From NCBI GenBank assembly GCA_947561395.2, contig OX387183.1, positions 27,950,853 through 28,014,852 of the forward strand: DNA of 64,000 nt, written 5' to 3'. The position numbers and the translations under genes are program-made. Shown piece by piece: positions 13,189 through 22,310 of this stretch (its first letter is position 1; every line of letters starts with the position of its first letter). The stretch comes from Buxus sempervirens. Its lineage: Eukaryota > Streptophyta > Magnoliopsida > Buxales > Buxaceae. The notes below the pieces were generated by a model that saw only the letters and a program-made list of their open reading frames with translations, was not told the origin of the DNA and made no database searches.

Positions 13189-14670
13189 CTAGCTAGGTTG
13201 GTCATCATCATAGTGGGAGGACACGTCCTGCCTCCTCAAGGCTCGCAGAAGCTTGTTCCGCAGACGTCGGTCCTCCTCAGCGCGCTTGCGCACTAATTCC
13301 ATTGCGTGTTGCAAGGCCGTATTGGCCTGCCTGCTCTCCCGTTCCGAATCCACATAAGCTGAATGGATACGGGAGTGAGTCTCTTGCAGTTCGGCCACCC
13401 TGTCCCTATATGTGTTAGGGGGCGGAACTGGAATGTCGCCTGATGCGACAGACTGAAGAGGTGGGGGGCCGTTGTGGCCGAACTCCCGAGCTATCCACTG
13501 CTCGTAGTCTCGAAAACGTGATTCGATGAAGACGTCTTCTCGATATACACACATTGTCTTCCATTCCACCAGCAGTTGGGTCCTTAATCCCTTGGTGAGT
13601 GGACCAATCAAATTGCCCAAGTCGTCCTTGACCGGGATTCCCTGCGGTTTCCCAAACTGTCTCAGAACTCGAATCGGATAGTATGGCACGGCATGGGTAA
13701 GGCCTATCAAGGCAAGTCCCTCTCTTTTCTTGAAAGCTATGATGGGGGTGTAGGGGATGTTGTAGGTACCCCACCATCTAATGTCTGTTTCTCCCTTCAG
13801 GTAGAGAAAGTGGTTAAACCAATCCTCACGAGCGGGTAGGTCTGGTTCAATCTCTCTTTGAGCCAACCAATGGATGTTATCGCCGGTTGCCTTGTAATAT
13901 GCACTGACTGGTGATGACACCATCAGGTGGTCTTGCAGCCAAAGGTGGAGGAGGGGAGCGCACCCTTGAAACCTCCGAGTTCCGTTTTTGGACAAAGTCA
14001 GGGAATGGAACAATTGAGCTAGGATCAGTGGCATGATTCGGTACCCTGCCCTGAGTTGATCCACAATTTCCATGAGGGCCAAATTAATGGTGTCTCCCCC
14101 AGTTGGAAAGAAGATTTGTGACAGAACCACAAGGGTGAAGGTGTCAAACCAAGCCCGGGGTCTTTACTGCTTTTTGTTTCTCATTTTCTCAGCTAGGAAT
14201 GTTTTAGAGACCCGAGTAAATGATTTGTCACCTCCTAAGGTCTGAAATTCTCCCCTTGAGAGGCCAAAGAAAACACAAGCTTCATTCTTGTGACTTTCTT
14301 TGAGACTTGGCCTGGCGGGTTCTCCTAAGTCACGAAATCGGAGGAACAGGTCAAGTTCCTCAATTGTGGGAGTCAACTCATTGACCCCGAATCGAAACAC
14401 TGAAAGCTGGGGATCCCAGAAAAGCAGGGCTGCTTGGATCATATCCCAGTTAATCGGCACATTTAACAGGGACAAAGTCTGTCCCATGTGGTATTTGTGC
14501 TCCCATTCAATCTGCTCACTCCCTTGGAGCTGCCTTGTCCAAGAACGGATCCAGGGGGTATCCCAGGCACACTTCTCTATCCTAGGGAAACGGGTTCTCT
14601 CAGATGAGGATGAAGATGCCATGCCAACTATCCGATCAAAATTCCGAGTCAAATTAAGGTTCCACACCAA
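13189..14670 (-). CDS. Ogre ORF1 region, copy A (plant-mobile-domain-like)
   Basis: This is the extra ORF that Ogre elements carry upstream of gag. The start is probably the MASSSSSERTRFPRIEKC methionine near 14620, since the codons upstream look less protein-like. The middle, with SVFRFGVNELTPTIEELDLF and repeated W/F-rich segments, resembles the aminotransferase-like plant mobile domain or DUF7745 families. That is recognition from memory, not a search. The C-terminal hundred residues are charged and coiled-coil-like (QETHSRIHSAYVDSERES). The function in Ogre is unknown. The region is nearly whole, with about one interruption. Confidence 0.75.
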
Positions 14671-16141
14671 GACCCTAAGTTAGTCCTAAGACATGCATAA
14701 TTTTAAGCAAAAGAGATAACCACTAGCAGTTCTATCATGCTTCACCAAAATGAGTAAAAACAAAACAGTGCGGAATTTAACTCAGGCACACATGGTGTGT
14801 GGTCCTAGGGGTTGGCGCCAGTTAAGGCGCGACTCCTAGACATACTTGTGTAGAAGAGCACATTCAAGTCCCGATCAGTCCTTCTGTCTTTCATCTGTTC
14901 TTTCATCTGCTTTCGGTGTCGGACCCTAGCGAAATTACAACTTGCCATCGAGGGCGAATTTTTACAAGATGTTTACAAAAGCTGCAAAGAATTCATCCTT
15001 AAGGCTGTTGGGAGCCAAAAGGGAGGATACAAATTGCTTTCAAAGTGGGTAGGCTAAAAATCCCTAAATCTAGGGTTTAGTACCCTGGCATGCTTTCATC
15101 TGTCTGTCTGATCTGGCCGGCTTTCGTCTGCTCTAAAAGACCAATCTGGACTTAAAGTGCTCCCAGCGAACTCTAATGGGTCAAGACCCATAGCATACAG
15201 GACTCCATGCATGGATCTGGGGTGGTTCCCCTGATCATGGTTAGGTGAGTTTCCTAAGCCAGGGCCGAGGTAGCCCAGCAGCTGGGGTTTACTCAATTTG
15301 ATGCAAGAAACGGGGGTTGCTGCCCCTGATGGACTCTGAATTTTATTCCAATTTTATTCATCATTCACATCCTACTCACCCTCTCATGCTCAACGCAAGG
15401 TTCATTCAGAAACGTTAGGTGGGGGAGGATACCCAGCCCGAGACATAAGCCTACAAGGGTCTGGACCAGTACTGGATCCTCGCGTGCCACGGCAAGAAAC
15501 CAGTGGTGCTAATGGACTCCAGAAAACTGGGGGGATGGGTTTACCCTGCTTTCCCCGGCAAGCCACGGGAGCGTAGGTGCTAATACCATCCCAAAGATCA
15601 GTTCATAGTAAGAAGAAGGGTAGGCTGCTAGAGAGGTCTAAGTTTTGGTAAAGAAGTAGCAATATCCGATTCACTCATCTATCAAAGGTCGGATCATTCA
15701 CGCATCCTCCCTCGTGCGTGTCACCCCACGCAGTTTCATCACACAAAAATGCGGGAATTTAAAATTTACATCTATGCCATCATCCATCCACGGTGTGGTG
15801 GTGTGCCCGTGTGTGCAGTTGGGCTGCGTGCTGTGCCTATATGGGTGAGTTTTGTCTGGATTTAGGTGATAAAGGAATCCCTACTGCCTCGTATAGTAAG
15901 GTGCAGAATTGGCACGTTTTACGATGTCCTGGGAGAATCCCCAGGTAAGTGGAGGGTCACAGGGGACCTCTTAAATTCCACTTGCCTTAGGCAATTATCG
16001 CGTCCTTGTGGCAGGACTCCCCAGAATACGTAGCTACGTGTATTCTACACCTTGCTATATAGGGTAGCAAGAGTTCCTAAATATCCACTAATTCCCTCTT
16101 AAGCTGACTCGGTCTAAGCAGGGTCATACTGGGCTGAGTTG
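14671..16141 (-). other. 5' leader of Ogre copy A
   Basis: This is about 1.47 kb between the PBS and ORF1 on the minus strand, without a convincing gene. It contains an isolated 18-base match (15660-15677) to the core of the 145-bp repeat. Packaging and dimerisation signals would be expected here, but none can be identified by eye. Confidence 0.65.
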
Positions 16142-16159
16142 TCCCCAGTGGAGTCGCCA
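16142..16159 (-). other. Primer binding site for tRNA-Arg(ACG), copy A
   Basis: The plus strand reads tccccagtggagtcgcca, identical to the 3' end of plant tRNA-Arg(ACG) including the added CCA, as I remember that tRNA. The minus strand therefore offers an 18-base complementary primer site starting TGGCGACTCC. It sits five bases inside the LTR edge. A tRNA-Arg primer is a known mark of Ogre elements. Confidence 0.88.
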
Positions 16160-17185
16160 GGCTATGCGCGCGTGGGAAACGCGGCACGGGGGTAATTCGG
16201 AGTCGCCACCGCCTGATGGGGTGCAGGCGGACACCTGGGTGCCTAATCTTGTCTATTAAGGCTTGGGTCTGCGACTTTTGAGATTCTAAGTCGGGATCTC
16301 GGTTGCGGTCTGGGGAAGTCCGTAGACACCCCAGTCCACCCCGTCGGTTGACGGGTCCCGTGGGTTCCCTGGTTTGAGTCAGCTCTCTTGCTTGGTTCTC
16401 ACCCGATTCCTAATCCAGCAGGTATTTAAGTTAGGCCTTGGCGGGACCACCTGATTGGTGTGAGTCCCTTTAGTTGATTTTATCTTTGCTTAACTTAAAT
16501 TGTCTGAGTCTGATTGGATGGGCCCCGTTGGGTAAGCCCATGTGCCCATGTGGGCCTCTGTCTAAGCCTAGGAGGCCCTGTGGGCTTTGGTTAAGTGTGT
16601 TGGTTTTATTTAGTTTGTTCAAGTTGGATACTTAAGTGATTTCCATGCAAGAAGCCAGCCGTCATTGATTTGCGGGCCCCTGGGTGGGCCCCCATGTTGG
16701 TTGCCAAAGTGTCTTTAATTTATCTTATTTAAATTCATCCAGGTGGGTTGGATGTTGGGCTTGGGGCCCGTAGTCCAGATTTTAGGCTTGAAAGCCCATT
16801 GCTTCGAAGTTGGGGTTTGCACCCTTCCTTGGTTCGGTTAGCGGGCTTTGGTGGGCCCGACAGGCCCTAGCCCGTGGTCTCGGCCAAACCATGCAATTCA
16901 TATGTCCATTACACATTACAGGGCACGGGTGGGCCGCATTGGGTTTGGCCCGCCCGGTTCAAATGGCTCATTTTACTTAAGTTGTTTAATTAGCATGCTT
17001 TGGGGTTCATTGGGCTTGGTGGGCCCCGTTGGAAGGCCCACGGGTATTCCGAGTTGGACCGGCGGTCCATGTTCCAAGTTGGGTTTCCGGGTGACCCGGA
17101 AACCCTGTTGGTTCAGTGGTTTTTTGGTTCAAATCACTCCAAATTTCGGCAAGGCATCAAAACATGCAAAAAACCACAATTCTGG

Positions 17186-17254
17186 GTGTATCCGGCCTTA
17201 GTGGCCGGATACACATGGGCCCTAGGTGATCCGGCCTGAGTTGCCGGATCACCT
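17186..17254. repeat. Two perfect hairpins in the transcribed part of the LTR
   Basis: At 17186-17214 arms GTGTATCCGGCC and GGCCGGATACAC flank a 5-base loop. At 17224-17254 arms AGGTGATCCGGC and GCCGGATCACCT flank a 7-base loop. Both have 12-bp perfect stems and share the TCCGG core with the promoter-proximal palindromes at 19242-19489. The same pair lies at 36944-37012 in the right LTR. Confidence 0.85.
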
Positions 17255-19221
17255 CAAAATTGCCTTTTGCGGGCTTTGGCCATTGGGGTGGCTTCCAGGG
17301 GTTTCCTAAGGCCTTTCTAAGGTTTGGTGGGCCCCTGGGAGGGCCCACACTAGCTCAGGTTTGGGGGAGAAGCCTCATTTGGCTTTTCTTTTTGTGTCTC
17401 TTAGCTAGGCAAGGGAGCTAGCCATGGTGCATGGGCCTGCCACTCCACTTCTTTCCAGCAACGGGTAACAACGAGGTAGGGGTCTTAGCACCCCCCACCT
17501 AGGTATTTTAAAGTCACTAACTACATGTCCAAGCGGTAAACCACATCTGAACTTCATGCCTAACTATTCTAACATATACATACATGCTTTACATTGATAA
17601 GGTAGCAACAATGAAGTGGGGACAGCAACTAGAAAAGACTAAGCATGCTACTGGAATGTACATGGAGATTAACCTAATACAGGCACCTAGAGCAGCAGCT
17701 CTCAAGGGAAATTAAACATGCCAAAAGGGAGGTGGGAGCCTCATGAAAAGTAGGAGGGAGAGACCTTCATGCATAGCTGTGATGGTCTAGTGCAAGGGAG
17801 GATCCTAGGCTGCCTAAGCCTGCAGGGACAGCAACAAACAATGAGGGCTTGCTGCTGTCTCCAGCAGCAGCCCTCTTGGACCATGCTAAGGGGGCTATGG
17901 GGTAATGGGAGGCATGCTTGGACACTAAAAAAAACAGCAAATTACTAAAGGCAAAAGGGGGGCATACCAATCAGTGGCATGCTTCATTTTAGTTAAAAAA
18001 CAACTGCTGTGCATGGGGATAAAAGGGGACTGTTGGTGGTTAGTAAGCATGCTGGACAGCATGTTACTGCAGGGAATTGGAGTCATTCGAATGATCTAAA
18101 AACAGCAGGTGGTAAAGGGGCTCGGGGGAGCATGCATGTTGGCACCATATGACAACAAAACAAGGGGAACACGGGGGAAAGGAAATACTGTTGATAATAA
18201 TAAAAAAATCAGTAGCATGTTAAGGATTGTGGGGGGTAAAGGAGCATGCCTACATGTGCGAGAACAGCAGGTTACAAGTGGTACGGCCAGTGGCAATATA
18301 CCAAAGAAATCAGTAAAAAAAAATGAAAAAAAGAGAAGGAACAAGAAGGGAAATGGGTGGAGGGGCTGCTGCTGTTCCCAGCAGCAGCTCACTTGGACAC
18401 TCAATGGGGGGTCACCAGGTGAGGGGGGGCATGCTTACTAACCATTAAAGCCACAACACGCATACGGCAAGCAACCAAGGAGGTACAACCAGCCAAATAC
18501 CCACAAAAAGTAGTGAAATTGGAGCTAAAGCATGACAAACAGAAAATCAAACTTTAGAAAGGAAATGGGGGGTCACTTAGGGGTACATGGGATGAAGTAG
18601 GAGAGAAACAAGTGCCTCTAATAGTTGCTGGAAATAAAGCACAAAACAGCAACATATTAAGATTGAAAGTGTGCCAAAATGAAGCCCTCATGCTTGCATG
18701 GAACCACACATGGATCTCTCACCTTTGGTGGTTTCATGCCATGGAGAGAAACGTCAAATGCATGCATAATAAGACAAGGAAATGACCCCATGCCAAGAAA
18801 GAAAATTAGATGCATGCTTAATATGACAAGGAAATCATCCCATGCCAAGAAGAGAGACAAGAGTAAGCAAGTTAGAGAAAAAAAATCCAGATTTAATATA
18901 TGAGGAACTCCACATGATATGGAACCTTACCTGGAGGTTCTAGGCTCTTTAGTGGAGGTGGAGACACTCCCTTGAGGATGGACAGCAGCTGGTAAGTCCT
19001 CCCACAGCAGCAGCAGCAAGCAACCTCTCCTCCTTGGCACTTGGTGGGTGAGAGATGAGGAGGAAGGAGGAGGAGAAGGGGTGGGGCTGCCTTGGGGTGG
19101 TGGTGGGAAGGTGGTGGAGCCAAAGGGGTGCTGGGGAGGGAGGATTCGGGTGAGTAATAGATGGGCAAGGAGGTCTACAAGCAATGAAACCAACCAACCA
19201 TTGGAAAGGGGGCTGCTGTCC

Positions 19222-19230
19222 CCTTTTATA
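19222..19230 (-). promoter_or_regulatory. TATA box of the LTR promoter
   Basis: The minus strand reads TATAAAAGG, a canonical plant TATA box. Transcription would then begin near 19195-19200, about 870 bases into the LTR. Upstream on the minus strand are the palindrome cluster, W-box cores and G-boxes. The identical box in the right LTR is at 38980-38988. Confidence 0.65.
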
Positions 19231-19241
19231 AAAAAACTTAA

Positions 19242-19489
19242 TGTATCCGGACTTGGAGTCCGGATACACTATATATCATGTGTATCCGGACTTGGAGTCC
19301 GGATACACTAAGCTTCCTTTGTATCCGGACTTGGAGTCCGGATACAAAACATAATAATTGGCAAAATTGAATTCCGCCGCGAATTTGTCGGAGAATCGAC
19401 GCGAATCTCGCCGAGCAAATCTTCGTATCCGGCCTTGGAGTCCGGATATACATACGGGTATGTGTATCCGGTATATTTGACCGGATACA
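19242..19489. repeat. Cluster of five TGTATCCGG palindromes in U3
   Basis: The palindromes lie at 19242-19268, 19280-19308, 19320-19346, 19425-19449 and 19463-19489. The first three share the core gtatccggacttggagtc (19243-19260, 19282-19299 and 19321-19338) and close with the inverted arm, giving 11-12-bp perfect stems around TTGGA. The fourth is slightly imperfect and the fifth has a different 9-base loop. The group begins about 12 bp upstream of the TATA box. Confidence 0.9.
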
Positions 19490-20012
19490 AATCAAAAAAT
19501 TACGGATTTGCCCTTCGACTTGACCGATTCGACCGATTCGACCGATTTGACACTTTTGGATATCTACGGATTGCCCCGCACGAATTTTTGTTTAGTCCTT
19601 GAGATTTTTGGATATTCAAGATTTAGTCCCCGAGATATTTTGCTGCGTTGGCAGCCACGTGTGCAGTTCCTGCGCCACGTGTGCAGTTTCCGGCTTTTGC
19701 AGCCCGGAAACTTCGACAGCTCATATCTCTTTCATCTGATCTCTGATTTGAGCAAACTCAATTGCGTTGAACTCGTATCGGAGCCCTCTATTCAATGACA
19801 TAGGGTTAAGCACTTGGCACGGGGTTCGAGGAAAAGTCAACTTTCGGCTCATCCTCAAGTTTGACTGCCCGTAGAACCCTCATCCGGACTCCGATTCCAG
19901 CAAACTCAGTTGCGTTGGAACCATGTCGAGATTCTCTATCCATTGGGATAAAGCAAGGTGGCCAAGTTTTATCTGATTAAAAGGTCAACTTTTCACCCCT
20001 TAGGGTTTGACT
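19477..20012. promoter_or_regulatory. W-box and G-box motifs in U3
   Basis: W-box cores (TTGAC followed by C or T, either strand) occur at 19477, 19520, 19835, 19861, 19983 and 20007. Two G-boxes, CACGTG, lie 20 bp apart at 19656-19661 and 19676-19681 inside a repeated ccacgtgtgcagtt. W-boxes bind WRKY factors and G-boxes bind bZIP/bHLH factors. Use of these sites by the LTR is inferred from position only. Confidence 0.5.
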
Positions 20013-20035
20013 TTCTGCCCAGGGTTTGTATTTTT
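19751..20035. repeat. Diverged ~147-bp direct repeat inside U3
   Basis: The segment starting gcaaactcaattgcgttg (about 19753) is echoed by gcaaactcagttgcgttgg (about 19899). Matching order continues through a gtcaactttt... block and a ...tttgact..gccc block. Each half carries two W-box cores, so the repeat doubles the motif set. Another copy lies at 39509-39793, and its left-hand part opens the window. Confidence 0.7.
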
Positions 20036-20070
20036 GGTTTTTCTGGGAGCGCAAAAATGAGGTGCTTACA

Positions 20071-20083
20071 GCTGCCCCTCTTT
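20071..20083 (-). other. Polypurine tract, copy B
   Basis: The same AAAGAGGGGCAGC (minus strand) as in copy A abuts the TG end of the shared LTR at 20070. Confidence 0.85.
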
Positions 20084-22310
20084 GCCGGAGTCACCTTGCG
20101 GATGAACGGCAAAGAGAAAAAGAATCTCGTTTTTGCGCCTGGCATTTCTGTCGACATGGTCGACGAGCTTCGTCCTTTGAAGTTTTCATTTTGAGAGGGA
20201 AGCGGCCAATGATGTGGCGTCACTTCCTAGCTTCAGAGTTTCCTCACCCTTTGCTTTTCGGGTTTTTGTAGGGCAACTCTTCAGCATTTAACTTAAGTTT
20301 GAAAGAGATTAGTTTGGACTTGAGCTCGCCAACCTGCTTCGACGTCGATGCCAGATACTTGACAATATTCTTTTCTTCTTGTTTGTTCCATTAAAGCTTT
20401 TAAGTGACTCCAAACTTTTGATCCATTTTGTGTCTTTTACTTGAAGCTTGCTTACATTTTTTTTTTTTTTTTTTTTTTGGGATTTGGTGGCCAAAGGTTG
20501 GGTTAAGATGTGGACCGAATGGAGAAAGGAGGAAGGAAGAGTGGAGGAGGAGCTGCTGTTGGTGAGGAGGTGCTTCCAGCGCTGTCCAATGCCTCAAGGG
20601 AGTCCACGCACCTGCTCTACTCTATTTACAAAAGTGTGAAATCAAAATTACAAAAGGGGCCATCTTGCCCGATGATATCTTTATTTATGCTCATTCTTCT
20701 TCATGTCTTGTCATTCCTTCTTTGGCAGTGCTTTCTGGTTGGCTTTCCCTTTGGTTGAGGCTCCCTAGCTTGGAGTGACTGTTGCTGGGGATTGGGAAGG
20801 AATCTTTTTTTTCTTATCGCCTCTTCTTTCGGGTCGAGTCTTGTTAGTGACAAGCGTGGGAGTTCCCCGGGGAAGGATGCTCCGCTGGGGGTAAGTGGGG
20901 ATTCCTCACGCTGTCATTTTCCTTCATAAGGCCTTCTCCCTCTGCTTGGGTGCGAATTCTTCATGTTCGTTCAAGCTCTTGTTGAGTGCGAGAGGCTCCA
21001 TCAAGGATTGAAATGAGCTTGTTTTGTCCTCTTTCCGCTCTTCTTCGCAAAGCCGGCCTCTTCAGACTGGGCAAGGCTTGAGAAGTTTACATCATCAGGC
21101 ATCACCGGGATGTAAGGGTGTCATCCCTTGCTTGCTGAAGGCCTTCCACTGGGGATTTTGGAGGTTATTATTCTCCGTTTACTGAAAGAACTCCGCTGGG
21201 GATTTTGGAGAAAATGTCCGTCATTCCCCTTCCGTTGTACCTATAAAGGTAGGACAAGCAACATGTTAGTTGTGAAATAGCTAGAGAATGCAAAACACTT
21301 CTCTTATTCTCTTTTTGCTCCAAGCCTTTTGCCCATTGCAGCTGGAACTGGCCTTTGTCAAGGTTCAGAGATTATCAACTCAGGTTAGTAGCCCAACGTG
21401 GAGCTCAAAACAGTTAAGCAGAACAATTATAGAGAAAACAGGTGTGTCAGTGTGTGCCTGTGTTTGCAATATCGAAGAAATTTCCCAAGGTCAGAAGGGA
21501 CTTGGAGTGCTTGGTATTTTCAGAAGCATTGTCATCACAGGCCACTGTGGAGTCTTTGACTCGGGCGCACCCTGCCGGTTCGGACCCCTCAGATCTTGTG
21601 CAATTTCCTCAGTTTACTGTCTGCCACTGTCACTGCTCTTGTCTGTATCTCGCTCTGCTTAATCCAGATGCGACCAGTTCTTCTCTCTTCTTCTCTCTCT
21701 TTTTTTTTTCTTTTTTTTTTTTTTTTTTTGTTTTTGTTTTTTGATTGACTAACCACACAACGCCCTTTTTTCGGGTTTTCGCCGTGTCCAGCCTTTTTAG
21801 GAAACTCTGAATTCCGTCATTGCTGATGAACGCAGACCTAACTGTTTGCCTTGATCATTCCTTTCAAGATCCGAGAGGTCTTAGAGATAGGACGAAACGT
21901 AGGCCGGGTCTCGGTTATGAAAGAAGGGATAGATGGCTCAAAAAGCTTAATTGTTTGGGTTTGCAAAGTGTGCTACTTTTATTATTGGTGGGACTTACAT
22001 CCTGTCTTATTTGTATCTCTATATTTTTGGCGGGGCAAATATTTCCCCATTTTCTGTGTTTCTTTCTCTTTTCTTTCTTTTTCCATTGCATTTTCTCTTC
22101 TTTTTGAGGTTTTTTCTAGGCAAGACTGCCCTGTTTCTTTTTGCTTTGCCAGGAATGCCCCATTTGATGTGTAGAACACTTGCAATGGGTTGAAAGAATT
22201 TTAAGGCTCAAAATTGTTTAACTAGGGGAGATTTTTAAGGTATTTGGAAGGATTTACAGTCTAAAGGAGAGTCAAGGATGGCCTCTCTTCATTTCCCAAT
22301 CAGAATGATC
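20084..22310 (-). other. Long 3' untranslated segment of Ogre copy B
   Basis: This is the counterpart of 329-2552, nearly identical to it, with different homopolymer tract lengths near 20456-20478 and 21701-21738. No gene is seen. Confidence 0.7.

Larger units (their letters stand above)
1..20070 (-). mobile_element. Ogre-type Ty3/gypsy (Tat lineage) element, copy A (left end outside window)
   Basis: This is a giant LTR retroelement read right to left. Its 5' LTR is 16165-20070, followed by the PBS, leader, ORF1, two tandem-repeat arrays, gag-pol, a long 3' untranslated segment, the PPT and a 3' LTR of which only 315 bp lies in the window. The Ogre assignment rests on a tRNA-Arg PBS, an ORF upstream of gag, a second RNase H domain and the giant size, all known traits of Tat/Ogre elements. 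The coding parts look nearly whole, with about two interruptions in all. The 5' LTR is shared with copy B as its 3' LTR. Confidence 0.88.
16165..20070 (-). repeat. Full LTR shared by copies A and B
   Basis: The LTR is 3906 bp, running from TGTAAGC (at 20070) to CGCGCA (at 16165) on the minus strand. The inner edge is inferred from the TG/CA rule and a five-base gap to the PBS, because no outer edge of this side is in the window. It serves as 5' LTR of copy A and 3' LTR of copy B. From the TATA box at 19222-19230, U3 should cover about 19200-20070. The remaining 3 kb is R plus U5. Confidence 0.88.

Noticed and set aside
16848-17239. Plus-strand frames of 79 and 117 codons within the LTR
   Set aside because: They lie antisense to the element in GGGCCC-rich LTR sequence, with Gly/Pro-rich composition and no recognised domain.
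18096-19193. Pro/Ser-rich and Lys-rich frames on both strands of the LTR
   Set aside because: They are low-complexity by-products of GGTGG/AGGAGG and CAG repeats. No homology is recognised.
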